Positions 17,390-25,373 of a DNA stretch of 64,000 nt are shown here, piece after piece. Below the pieces are notes generated by a model. It was not told the origin of the DNA, made no database searches, and saw only the letters and a program-made list of their open reading frames with translations. Position 1 is the first letter of the stretch. Each line of letters starts with the position of its first letter. This stretch comes from Gilliamella apicola (GTDB taxonomy: Bacteria > Pseudomonadota > Gammaproteobacteria > Enterobacterales > Orbaceae). The stretch is from the NCBI RefSeq assembly GCF_000599985.1, contig NZ_CP007445.1, positions 1,364,001 to 1,428,000 of the forward strand. Reading direction: 5' to 3'. Both the position numbers and the translations under genes were made by a program.

Positions 17390-17608
17390 ATGGCTAACCG
17401 CTATGATAGCGCACACCTACGTGCAAGACAATCCAAACTATATAAATTCTATGACCTTTCAACCGCTCAAGTTATCCAAACTACAGCAACAACCGAACGC
17501 CAAGCACGGAAAAATTTAGGCAAGCAATCTCTTATTTTTATTGCCAGAATTCAAATAACGCCAATCATTGAACGAGTCAGAACTTGGGGAGGTTACAGTC
17601 ATGAATAA
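17390..17608 (+). CDS. Small protein, possible Icd-like host division inhibitor
   Basis: 72 residues starting MANRYDSAHLRARQSKLYKF. The body, with a strand-rich YKFYDLSTAQVIQTTATTERQ followed by ARKNLG and LIFIARIQI, resembles in pattern the Icd-like/Ash proteins that P4- and P1-type elements carry. The similarity is by eye only. TGAGGT lies 7 bases before the ATG at 17390. It is divergent from the ribbon-helix-helix gene across the tandem operators and overlaps the next gene by 8 bases. Confidence 0.55.
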   Translation: MANRYDSAHLRARQSKLYKFYDLSTAQVIQTTATTERQARKNLGKQSLIFIARIQITPIIERVRTWGGYSHE

Positions 17609-17837
17609 TGCTCATAACCACCGATTAATAAATAATATTGAAACTAAACTAGCACAAGCACAAAGCATGATTAAGGTAATTTTGGATAATCACAATTATA
17701 AAGATGAGGGATTAGATGAGCCTTTTATTGATCATTGCGATACAGGTAATTTACTTTGGGCAGCTGGTGACTTAATCGAAGATGCTTACAAGGAACTATT
17801 AAATATCGATTTCAAGGGAGATGAGAATAATGCCTAA
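17601..17837 (+). CDS. Small helical protein of the satellite (paralogue 1)
   Basis: 78 residues, function unknown. Predicted to be two long helices: INNIETKLAQAQSMIKVIL, then LLWAAGDLIEDAYKELL. The start is set at 17601 because GGGAGG lies about 8 bases upstream. Its layout matches that of the next gene (INSKLDQANAIATLL then VLWSISDLITDSKKLF), so the two look like a tandem duplication. Operon with the division-inhibitor-like gene and the primase. Confidence 0.65.
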   Translation: MNNAHNHRLINNIETKLAQAQSMIKVILDNHNYKDEGLDEPFIDHCDTGNLLWAAGDLIEDAYKELLNIDFKGDENNA

Positions 17838-18051
17838 TATTTCTTTAGATGCAGTTGATACTATCAACTCTAAACTCGATCAAGCTAACGCTATTGCAAC
17901 CCTATTAATATGTGAATGTAATGAAGATACCAAATTAAGTAATGAGTTACGCTCATATGTGCTTTGGTCTATATCAGACTTAATAACTGATTCTAAGAAA
18001 CTATTTAGTAGTGAAACTGAATCTAAAGGTCGAAAAAATGAAAATCAATGA
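17830..18051 (+). CDS. Small helical protein of the satellite (paralogue 2)
   Basis: 73 residues, function unknown. It shares with its upstream neighbour a helix beginning IN-S/N-KL, an acidic turn, and a second helix beginning LW and containing DLI. AAGGGAG lies 10 bases before the ATG at 17830; an in-frame ATG at 17821 is too close to it. It overlaps the neighbour by 8 bases and the primase start by 14, so translation is coupled. Confidence 0.65.
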   Translation: MPNISLDAVDTINSKLDQANAIATLLICECNEDTKLSNELRSYVLWSISDLITDSKKLFSSETESKGRKNENQ

Positions 18052-20398
18052 AATTACAACCCAAGCAGTAGATAAATGGCAATCAATTTTTAATTCATTA
18101 GGTATTGTGGTGGGCAATGGTAAGCATTGTCCTTGCCCTGTCTGCGGTGGTAAAGATAGATTTAGGTTTGATAATAAAAATGGGCGCGGTACTTATATCT
18201 GCAATCAATGCGGTAGCGGTGACGGCTTAAATCTTATCAAAAACTATTATCATTGTGATGCTAAAGAAGCTAGTAGTAAAGTAGCGGAATGCTTAAATTT
18301 AAGAAACACTTCCACAAACTCGGATTTGAAATCCGACCTACAAGACAACATACCAGAGAATCCTGTATGTAAAAAGGTTAAGTATTTGCTATCTAAAGCA
18401 ATATTAGGTCAATCGGATTACCTCACTGAAAAAGGGTTAACCTTTGATTTACCCTTGTTAGATAACGGGCGCATTTTTGCGCCTATGCTGAATCTTCATA
18501 ATGAATACGCAGGTGGTCAATTTATCGAACCTGACGGCAGTAAGCACTTAATGAAAGGTTCAAATAAGAAAAGTGCTTTTATATTAGTGCGCTCAGTTTT
18601 GAGCAGACCTGCCGAGGTGTGCGCAAATTTGCTCGCACATAATGAAATTATTATCTGTGAGGGGTTGGCTACAGGGATATCAATAGCAGAATTCCGCCTG
18701 CAGTCTATTGTTATATCCGCCATTGATGCAGGCAACCTTATTCATGTAGCTAAAGGCATTCGTGAGTTAAATCCTACTGCTAAAATCATTATCGCAGGTG
18801 ATAACGATATTGGTCAAAGCCCTAATACGGGCTTAGCTAAAGCAATAGAAGCGTCTCAAGCGGTAAATGGTTATTACTCCGTTCCTGATACAGATTATAA
18901 ATGTGATTGGGATGATTATAGGCAACAATTTGGACTTGAAAAAGTTAAGCAATATTTTGATAGCAATATCAAAAATTCACTTAAGGGAAGTTTTTCCGAA
19001 ATTAAACTAAAATCTATACCCGACTTATCACAGATGCAAGCCAGTCAGAAAGCTGATGTACTCATAGAGCATTATGAGAATAATCTATCCTTAGATATGG
19101 TGACAAATGAGGTATATATCTATAAAGATAATGTTTGGCAAATGATTTCTGAAATGGATCTTAAACGTGAACTAGTCCAGTTGTTTCGACAATCAAATGC
19201 TCATTATTCAGAAAAAGGCATTAAATCGACCATTGATACAATGAAGCTTCAAATACCATTAAAAAACGAACCAGCGAGAAATTTAATAGGTTTTAAAAAC
19301 GGTGTATTTGATCTTGATACTCGGACTTTTAAATCTCATTCAAAAAATCACTGGTTACAATCAATTAACAATGTTAATTTTATTGATAGTGTATCGAATG
19401 AAAATTTAGAGCATCATGCGCCTAATTTTTATCAATGGTTGTCACGTTCCGCTAAAAAAGACACTATCAAGATGGATGCTATAAAAGCAGCATTATATAT
19501 GATATTGGCTAATCGTTATGACTGGCAATTATTTTTAGAAGTAACAGGCGCAGGTGGTAGCGGTAAAAGTGTCTTTGCTGATATTGCCACAATGTTAGCT
19601 GGTAAAAACAATACAGTATCCGCCAATATGGAAGCCTTAGAAAAACCAAGAGAACGGTCGCTTATTGTTGGGCAGTCGTTAATTATTTTACCGGATCAAG
19701 CAAAATATATTGGTGAGGGTAACGGTATTAAGGCAATTACGGGTGGTGACGATGTGGCGATAGATGAAAAATACAAGAAACCTTATTCAACTAAGATACA
19801 GGGGGTTATATTAGCGATTAACAATAACCCGATGACATTTAGCAATGATGACGGGGGAATATCTAGGCGGAGGGTAATCTTTCACTTTGGCGAGCCAGTT
19901 CCTGCTAATGAACGCGACCCAATCCTAAAAGATAAAATACGTGGTGAATTGTCTGTGATAATCCGTCATTTATTCAATTATTTTGAAGATGATAACAAAG
20001 CTAAATTACTGTTAATTGAGCAACAAAAATCATCTGAGGCAATTGAAGTTAAGCGATTAACCAATCCACTTATTGATTTTTGTAGTTATCTCTTTGCAAC
20101 CGATAAACCTGACGGCATGATGATAGGAAAATACTCAACGCCAGTACAATTTAAGAGATTTCTATATCATGCCTATATTACATTTATCGAAAACAATAAT
20201 CTAAAAAATCCGTTATCACTTAGGAACTTTGTTAATGCTCTACCTGCTGCAATGAAAGAGTACGGCTTGGAAGTCATTATAAGGGCAAGGCATGGTGAGG
20301 GACGTAGGACTAACTTACATCTTGATTATGACAAGTGTAATGACTGGTTCCCTGATGCTGCGTTAGAAGAAAGTAATATTAACTATAATAAAAGGTAA
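18038..20398 (+). CDS. P4-alpha-like primase-helicase
   Basis: Replication initiator of the satellite. 786 residues in three parts: a zinc-ribbon primase domain (about 20-70) with CPCPVCGG and CNQCGSGDG; a Toprim region (about 195-300) with IIICEGLATG and IIAGDNDIG; and a superfamily 3 helicase (about 470-690) with Walker A VTGAGGSGKS (about residue 508) and the downstream GGDDVAIDEKYK and NNNPM blocks of D5-type ATPases. The linker at about residues 88-103 carries the 20-base palindromic repeat. ATG 18038 is preceded by AAAGG. In P4 the alpha protein also binds the origin, so the origin should be near. Confidence 0.93.
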   Translation: MKINEITTQAVDKWQSIFNSLGIVVGNGKHCPCPVCGGKDRFRFDNKNGRGTYICNQCGSGDGLNLIKNYYHCDAKEASSKVAECLNLRNTSTNSDLKSDLQDNIPENPVCKKVKYLLSKAILGQSDYLTEKGLTFDLPLLDNGRIFAPMLNLHNEYAGGQFIEPDGSKHLMKGSNKKSAFILVRSVLSRPAEVCANLLAHNEIIICEGLATGISIAEFRLQSIVISAIDAGNLIHVAKGIRELNPTAKIIIAGDNDIGQSPNTGLAKAIEASQAVNGYYSVPDTDYKCDWDDYRQQFGLEKVKQYFDSNIKNSLKGSFSEIKLKSIPDLSQMQASQKADVLIEHYENNLSLDMVTNEVYIYKDNVWQMISEMDLKRELVQLFRQSNAHYSEKGIKSTIDTMKLQIPLKNEPARNLIGFKNGVFDLDTRTFKSHSKNHWLQSINNVNFIDSVSNENLEHHAPNFYQWLSRSAKKDTIKMDAIKAALYMILANRYDWQLFLEVTGAGGSGKSVFADIATMLAGKNNTVSANMEALEKPRERSLIVGQSLIILPDQAKYIGEGNGIKAITGGDDVAIDEKYKKPYSTKIQGVILAINNNPMTFSNDDGGISRRRVIFHFGEPVPANERDPILKDKIRGELSVIIRHLFNYFEDDNKAKLLLIEQQKSSEAIEVKRLTNPLIDFCSYLFATDKPDGMMIGKYSTPVQFKRFLYHAYITFIENNNLKNPLSLRNFVNALPAAMKEYGLEVIIRARHGEGRRTNLHLDYDKCNDWFPDAALEESNINYNKR
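18321..18340 (-). repeat. 20-base palindromic repeat, copy 2 (within primase)
   Basis: Exact reverse complement of 14698-14717. In frame it encodes part of the linker SDLKSDL between the zinc-ribbon and Toprim domains, so insertion did not break the gene. Confidence 0.7.
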
Positions 20399-20402
20399 CA
20401 AA

Positions 20403-20723
20403 ATGAAAAGACTAATTGATACTAAAATTATGGCGATTGCATTAGATGAAATGTTGCATGATCCTATTAAAATAAATCAAATAACAAACGAATTTAGCAA
20501 TCTAAAAAAGTATGTGCAAAACCAGCGTAAAATTTTGGATAGGAAACGAACTAATAATGAGTTAACTGAATTAGAGGAATATTTTATCTTCCCCGCTTTA
20601 GATGATGCTTATTTTTATTTATTAGATAGCCTAAAAAGTAACGCCAGACCTAGTGGCGAAATGAAGAGAATTGTTAGTGATATACCAAGTAGAATTGATT
20701 ATTGGCTAATACAAATAAAATAA
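20403..20723 (+). CDS. Unknown small protein after the primase
   Basis: 106 residues, not recognised. Predicted mostly helical (LEEYFIFPALDDAYFYLLDS in the middle), neutral to basic, no membrane segment. It begins four bases after the primase stop and is probably cotranscribed. Position at the end of the replication operon and before the head module suggests a replication or switch role, but nothing in the sequence proves it. Confidence 0.6.
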   Translation: MKRLIDTKIMAIALDEMLHDPIKINQITNEFSNLKKYVQNQRKILDRKRTNNELTELEEYFIFPALDDAYFYLLDSLKSNARPSGEMKRIVSDIPSRIDYWLIQIK

Positions 20724-20949
20724 TTCTGTTCTGATGCTTTCTGATTAATTTTACCTAATTCATTGAATTAACAATATTATTTTGTTTTGTTAGACTGCAG
20801 TTTGGGTTAATAGTATAACCACGAATTAGCGCAGATATGGCAGTCTAAAACCTAAGCGCAGCATCTTTCATAGCCTAATCGCTATTCCCACTTAAAGCCT
20901 TTCATATCTCGCTGTAAATAAAGAATAAATAAAGGTAAATAATAACGAT
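20724..20949 (+). promoter_or_regulatory. Gap before the head module
   Basis: 226 bases with no gene. A 9-bp inverted repeat TTAGACTGC (20790-20798) / GCAGTCTAA (20840-20848) encloses 41 bases, and GCGCAG occurs twice (20829-20834 and 20855-20860). It separates replication from packaging genes, so a late promoter or regulatory site is expected here. No convincing promoter was found. Confidence 0.35.
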
Positions 20950-22107
20950 ATGAAAAAACTTATTGAATTACGTCAATTAAAAGCGACCAAAGTAGCAGAA
21001 ATGCGCTCAATGCTTGACAAAGCAGAGCAAGAAAACCGCAGTATGACACCAGAAGAAAAGACACAATTTGATACTATAAAAGCAAAAGTTGAAGAGTTGA
21101 ACACTGAAATTTCTAACTATGAAACTTTAGCCAATGAAGAGCGAAGTTTAGCAGATAAGAGCAAACCAGTAGATAAAAAGCTTACTAACGAAGAATTACG
21201 CAACTATATCCGTACTGGTGAGGCTCGTTCATTGTCTACTGCTGTACCTGCTGATGGTGGTTATACAGTAATACCTGAATTAGACAAAGAAATTATGCGT
21301 CAGTTATCTGATGAATCAGAAATGCGTGCAATTTGTACCGTTAAAAAAATCGGCTCAAATGAATATAAAAAGTTGGTATCAGTTGGTGGTGCGATAGTTA
21401 ATCACGGCGAAGAGGCAACGGCACGAACAGAAACGGCTACACCTAATCTTGAAGAAGTATCAATTAAGTTATATCCAATTTACGCTTATCCTAAGACTAC
21501 CCAAGAAATTCTAGATTTTAGTGATTTAGATGTTTTGAGTTGGTTAACGGATGAAATCAAAGATACTTTTGTCGAAACAGAAGAAATTGATCTTATTAGT
21601 GGTAATGGAACCAAGAAAGCTAAGGGATTTTTATCATATCCACAAGCGGTACAATCTGATAAAGAGCGTCCATTTGGCACTTTAGAAAAAATGACAGTAA
21701 CAGCTATCACCGCAGACAGTTTAATTGATTTACTTTTTAAACTTAAAAAGAAATATCGTAAAAATGCTGTATGGACAATGAACTCAAATACTGCAGCAAC
21801 ATTACAAAAACTTAAAAATGGTAATGGCGATTATATTTGGCGTGATGGCTTGAAAGCTGGCGATCCCGATATGCTTTTAGGTAAACCTGTTCATTATTTA
21901 GAAAATATGAATGATAAAGGTGCTGTTGTTGCAGTTGGTGATTTTAAACGCGGTTACTATATTGTTGATCATGAAACAGGTGTAAGAACTCGCCCAGATA
22001 ACATCACCGAACCAGGATTCTATAAAGTCCATACTGATAAATATCTCGGTGGTGGTTTAGTCGATTCTAACGCTATCAAAATCTTAGAAGTATCTGCTGG
22101 TAAATAA
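20950..22107 (+). CDS. HK97-type major capsid protein
   Basis: Builds the satellite's own icosahedral head. 385 residues. The N-terminal 1-100 region is a charged coiled coil (a delta scaffold domain, removed by protease in this family), then the HK97 fold begins near STAVPADGGYTVIPE (about 96-110), with N-arm, E-loop and P-domain (YAYPKTTQEILDFSDLDV, TEEIDLISGNG). The C-terminal axial domain ends VDSNAIKILEVSA. It is the first gene of the head operon. A weak ribosome-binding site precedes the ATG. Confidence 0.92.
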   Translation: MKKLIELRQLKATKVAEMRSMLDKAEQENRSMTPEEKTQFDTIKAKVEELNTEISNYETLANEERSLADKSKPVDKKLTNEELRNYIRTGEARSLSTAVPADGGYTVIPELDKEIMRQLSDESEMRAICTVKKIGSNEYKKLVSVGGAIVNHGEEATARTETATPNLEEVSIKLYPIYAYPKTTQEILDFSDLDVLSWLTDEIKDTFVETEEIDLISGNGTKKAKGFLSYPQAVQSDKERPFGTLEKMTVTAITADSLIDLLFKLKKKYRKNAVWTMNSNTAATLQKLKNGNGDYIWRDGLKAGDPDMLLGKPVHYLENMNDKGAVVAVGDFKRGYYIVDHETGVRTRPDNITEPGFYKVHTDKYLGGGLVDSNAIKILEVSAGK

Positions 22108-22138
22108 TAACAGGGCTATATGCCCTTTTGAGGTTGAT

Positions 22139-22693
22139 ATGGATAAGAAAAAATATGAAATCAGAAGTACCGAAGTCGTTAGGGACGATACTAAGCTGGT
22201 CGGTTATGTGGTGAAGTGGAATAGCCGTTCACAATTGATATGGGGTGAATTTTATGAGCAGTTCGCACCAAAAGCATTTAGCCAATCATTGAGTAATAAT
22301 CCTGATATTCGCGCTTTATTTGAACATGACCACAAAGCCCTATTAGGTCGGACTATCTCTAATACCTTAATTCTGGCTGAGGATGATATTGGTTTGCGAT
22401 TTGAATTAACACCGCCAGACACTCAATTAGGGCGTGATTTGCTCGTTAGCGTGGATCGTGGTGATATTCGTGGTATGTCATTTGGTTTTATAGCCACAGC
22501 TGAATCATGGGATTTTAATCAAGAGCCATGTTTAAGAACGGTAAATACTGCTGAACTATTTGAAATAACTGTCACGAGTATGCCGGCATACCAAGAAAGT
22601 GATATACAAATAGCCAAACGTCCTATGCTTGAAGCTAAAGCCAAATTTCAGCCTGATTTAAGTAAAGCATGGCTTGACCTTATGGAGTTATAA
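22139..22693 (+). CDS. HK97-type prohead protease
   Basis: Serine protease that removes the scaffold part of the capsid protein during head maturation. 184 residues with the U35 family motifs: GYVVKWNSRSQLIWGEFYEQ, catalytic His in FEHDHKALLGRT (about 60-71) and catalytic Ser in GDIRGMSFGF (about 105-114). It lies between capsid and portal, reversed relative to many HK97-like phages, where the protease comes before the capsid gene. Confidence 0.92.
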   Translation: MDKKKYEIRSTEVVRDDTKLVGYVVKWNSRSQLIWGEFYEQFAPKAFSQSLSNNPDIRALFEHDHKALLGRTISNTLILAEDDIGLRFELTPPDTQLGRDLLVSVDRGDIRGMSFGFIATAESWDFNQEPCLRTVNTAELFEITVTSMPAYQESDIQIAKRPMLEAKAKFQPDLSKAWLDLMEL

Positions 22694-22695
22694 AC

Positions 22696-23895
22696 ATGGG
22701 ATTATTTAGCCGTAAGAAGAAAGAGCAACGAAGCATGACGGTGGACGAGTTAATCTCTTACCTTGGCTTGTCTAATACAAATTCGGGCGAATATGTATCG
22801 CCTAGCTCAGCCGAGGCATTACCTGCCGTGATGAATGCGGTCACGGTAATCAGTGAAGCTGTTGCCTCAATGCCGTGTTATCTCTACAAGCTCAACAAAA
22901 AAGGCGAACGTGAACGCATATCAAGCCATCCTGTTGAATATTTGCTAAATGAGATGCCAAACACCAAACAGACACCTTACCAGTTTAAACGCACGATGAT
23001 GCGCCACTGTTTATTAGGTGGTAATGCTTATGCGGTCATTCACTGGGGTAATGACGGGCGACCTAGTGGGCTTGAAAGCTTCCCACCTTATGCTGTTACT
23101 CCAAAACGATTGGGTAATGGGCGTTATGCTTACTCCATTATTGATGAGGATGGTAATATCACAAATTACTTACAAGATGAGGTATTACATTTACGTTATG
23201 CGAGTGATGACGGTTTTCTCGGACGTTCTCCTGTTACTATTTGTCGGGAAGCGATAGGATTAGGACTTGCCCAGCAACGCCATGGCTCATCTATCATGAA
23301 AAACGGACTAATGGCAAGTGGTTATGTCTCTATGGCTGAATGGATGGATGATGCAAAAGGGAAAAAAGCCTTAAATGCATTAGAACGTTACAAAGGTGCA
23401 AAAAATGCAGGTAAAACACCAATACTTGAAGGAGGAATGAAATACGAGCAGTTAGGCATGAGCAATCAAGATGCCGAGTGGCTGCAAAGTAGACGGTTTA
23501 CTATTGAGGACATAGCTCGAATATTTAACATTAGCCCGATGTTTCTACAAGAATATTCCCATAGTTCATATAGTAACTTTTCAGAAGCTACACGTTCATT
23601 TTTAACTTTAACGCTTAGACCATGGCTTACCAATTTTGAACAGCAATTAAAAGACGCATTAATGATTGATATTAACAATGATAAAAGCCGTTATCTAATT
23701 GAGTTTGATACATCGGACTTGATGCGTACCAGCCCAATAGATCGCTTTAACAGCTATAACATAGCGATTAAATCAGGAGTAATGAATCCTAATGAAGCAA
23801 GATTAAGAGAGGGTTTACTACCTTATGAGGGCGGAGAAGAATTTAGCCAAGCGTGGAAGCAAACAGTAGAAGTTAAAAAGGATAATGCTGAATGA
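22696..23895 (+). CDS. HK97-type portal protein
   Basis: Dodecameric ring at the head vertex through which DNA enters. 399 residues with the family start (short basic MGLFSRKKK, then NAVTVISEAVASMPCYLYK at about 50-68) and the clip/stem blocks (NIAPMFLQEY-type, here ARIFNISPMFLQEYSHSS near 275, and NPNEARLREGLLPYEGG near 362). It follows the protease by 2 bases and overlaps the adaptor gene by 4 (ATGA). Confidence 0.93.
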   Translation: MGLFSRKKKEQRSMTVDELISYLGLSNTNSGEYVSPSSAEALPAVMNAVTVISEAVASMPCYLYKLNKKGERERISSHPVEYLLNEMPNTKQTPYQFKRTMMRHCLLGGNAYAVIHWGNDGRPSGLESFPPYAVTPKRLGNGRYAYSIIDEDGNITNYLQDEVLHLRYASDDGFLGRSPVTICREAIGLGLAQQRHGSSIMKNGLMASGYVSMAEWMDDAKGKKALNALERYKGAKNAGKTPILEGGMKYEQLGMSNQDAEWLQSRRFTIEDIARIFNISPMFLQEYSHSSYSNFSEATRSFLTLTLRPWLTNFEQQLKDALMIDINNDKSRYLIEFDTSDLMRTSPIDRFNSYNIAIKSGVMNPNEARLREGLLPYEGGEEFSQAWKQTVEVKKDNAE

Positions 23896-24224
23896 TTATA
23901 GGGCGATTAAGACAGCGCATTATCTTACAGAAATTTGAGAGCTACCGAGATCCATTTGGTCAAATTATTAAAGGATGGAAAGATATTGCAAACGTATGGG
24001 CTGAGGTTAAAGCAGTAACTGGTAAAGAGCTTATGTTATCACAGCAAGAGATGAGCGGTACCACTATAAGGGTTTATATTCGCTACCGTAAGGATATTGA
24101 TACCACTTGGCGGATTAAGTACCTGATAGCTGGCTCACAATATTTAAATATTAAAGCTGTATTACCTGACGCCAAAAGAACTTATTTAGAATTGTTATGT
24201 GAGGCTGGTTTAAACGATGGCTAA
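23892..24224 (+). CDS. Head-tail adaptor (SPP1 gp16/HK97 gp7-like)
   Basis: Stopper/closure protein placed under the portal. 110 residues beginning MIIGRLRQRIILQKFESYRD, the classic start of the head-closure family, followed by a WKDIANVWAEV block and a small beta barrel. It overlaps the portal stop by 4 bases and the following connector gene by 8. Present although no tail genes exist, which fits a satellite that docks a helper's tails onto its own heads. Confidence 0.88.
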   Translation: MIIGRLRQRIILQKFESYRDPFGQIIKGWKDIANVWAEVKAVTGKELMLSQQEMSGTTIRVYIRYRKDIDTTWRIKYLIAGSQYLNIKAVLPDAKRTYLELLCEAGLNDG

Positions 24225-24510
24225 TATTACCTTACAAGAAGTTAAGTTACATTGCCGTATTGATGACAGTGACACCTTAGAAGATAGCTTACTTCAAATC
24301 TATATAGATGCTGCTCTTGAAGTTTGTCAAAAGCATATAGGAAAATCATTTGATATACAGGAATTCACGCCAGCAATCAAAGCAGGTTGTCTTATGTATA
24401 TAGCTCATCTATATGAGAACCGAGAAATGGTTAGTACTAACACCGTAAGCGAAGTGCCGTTAGCTATTTCTTCATTGTGGAGTATCTACCGTGACCCAGC
24501 TATCTATTAG
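24217..24510 (+). CDS. Head-tail connector protein (gp6/gp15-like)
   Basis: 97-residue protein beginning MANITLQEVKLHCRID; all-helical, with LLQIYIDAALEVCQKHIGKS and a VPLAISSLWSIYRDP ending, as in the HK97 gp6 and SPP1 gp15 connector family. It overlaps the adaptor gene by 8 bases and is followed by the HNH gene. Confidence 0.88.
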   Translation: MANITLQEVKLHCRIDDSDTLEDSLLQIYIDAALEVCQKHIGKSFDIQEFTPAIKAGCLMYIAHLYENREMVSTNTVSEVPLAISSLWSIYRDPAIY

Positions 24511-24514
24511 GTGA

Positions 24515-24886
24515 ATGATGCCAATACAACCATTAAAGAGATGTTCATATCCTAATTGTCGTAACCGTGTTAAATCAGGGCGATGTAATGAGCATAGAAG
24601 AGATAAACAGCAAGATAAAGCACGAGGAACAGCAGCACAACGAGGCTATAATCATCGATGGCAAATATATCGAGCTGAGTACCTTAGGCATAACCCACTA
24701 TGCAAGATGTGTAATGATAAAGGATTACTCACTCCTGCTACTGTGATAGACCATATCAAACCGATTGAGGATGGACAAAGTGATCCTCTCTTTTGGCAAG
24801 CAAGTAATCATCAACCATTATGCCGTGATTGTCATAGCTATAAGACAAGAGTAATCGATAAACGAGGATTTGGGTCATCTTCATAA
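24515..24886 (+). CDS. HNH endonuclease
   Basis: 123 residues. After a basic N-terminus with a CSYPNC..CNEH zinc-type cluster (about 10-27), the HNH core reads CKMCNDKG, VIDHIKPIEDG and NHQPLCRDCHS (about 62-108), including two CxxC pairs. In HK97-like and cos-packaging phages an HNH protein next to terminase helps cut DNA at cos. Two ATGs begin the frame; either could start it. Confidence 0.9.
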   Translation: MMPIQPLKRCSYPNCRNRVKSGRCNEHRRDKQQDKARGTAAQRGYNHRWQIYRAEYLRHNPLCKMCNDKGLLTPATVIDHIKPIEDGQSDPLFWQASNHQPLCRDCHSYKTRVIDKRGFGSSS

Positions 24887-25028
24887 TAAAGACAACTGAT
24901 AGCAGTCCTCAGATATGATGAGTGGGTAGGGGGGAATGTTCAAAGAAATTCAAAAAGCTAAAAGACCACCACCCTCCTCAAATTTTTATGCACAGTGATT
25001 TTTTAGAAAGTAGAGAGAAAACAATAAT
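24887..25028 (+). other. Short gap before terS with G- and C-rich runs
   Basis: 142 bases without a gene. A G-rich stretch (24921-24934, GTGGGTAGGGGGGA) and a C-rich one (24967-24979, CACCACCCTCC) stand out in AT-rich surroundings. Position between HNH and terminase genes makes it a candidate packaging site (cos), but no direct proof is seen. Confidence 0.3.
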
Positions 25029-25373
25029 ATGAAAGCACCTAAATATTTGGATAAATTGGCAAAGGAGCAATGGAAACTTAGAGCAGACCAGTTAGCTAGT
25101 CGTGATGATATTCAGCCTGCCGATTGGACTAATTTAGAATTGTTTTGTGTTAATTATTCTATGTACCGTAAAGCAATGGAAGATATTGCAAAGCGTGGAT
25201 TTTCAATTGTTAACTCACAAGGTACTGAAAGTCGCAATCCTGCACTTAGTGCAAAGTCAGAAGCTGAAAAAATCATGATTAAAATGGCTTCATTGCTTGG
25301 CTTTGATCCTGTAAGTCGTCGTAAGAATCCAGTTGAAGCGAATGAGGAAGATGAGCTTGACCGATTGGCATAA
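25029..25373 (+). CDS. terS: P27-family small terminase subunit
   Basis: Recognises packaging DNA and feeds it to the large subunit. 114 residues with the P27/terS_2 layout: KAPKYLDKLAKEQWK, a helix with LASRDDIQPADWTNLELFC (about 27-45), NSQGTESRNPALSAKSEAEK and the LLGFDPVSRRK end block. The C-terminus is acidic, as usual. It overlaps the start of terL. Confidence 0.9.
   Translation: MKAPKYLDKLAKEQWKLRADQLASRDDIQPADWTNLELFCVNYSMYRKAMEDIAKRGFSIVNSQGTESRNPALSAKSEAEKIMIKMASLLGFDPVSRRKNPVEANEEDELDRLA

Noticed and set aside
16958-17608. 216-codon plus-strand reading frame upstream of the small-gene operon
   Set aside because: Its central part is the antisense of the 57-residue ribbon-helix-helix gene and of the operators, and its composition there (Ser/Cys runs) is not protein-like. 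Only its last 72 codons, from ATG 17390 with a good ribosome-binding site, are kept. The first 40 codons (ATG 16958, with AAGG upstream) could be the start of a truncated gene but cannot be supported.
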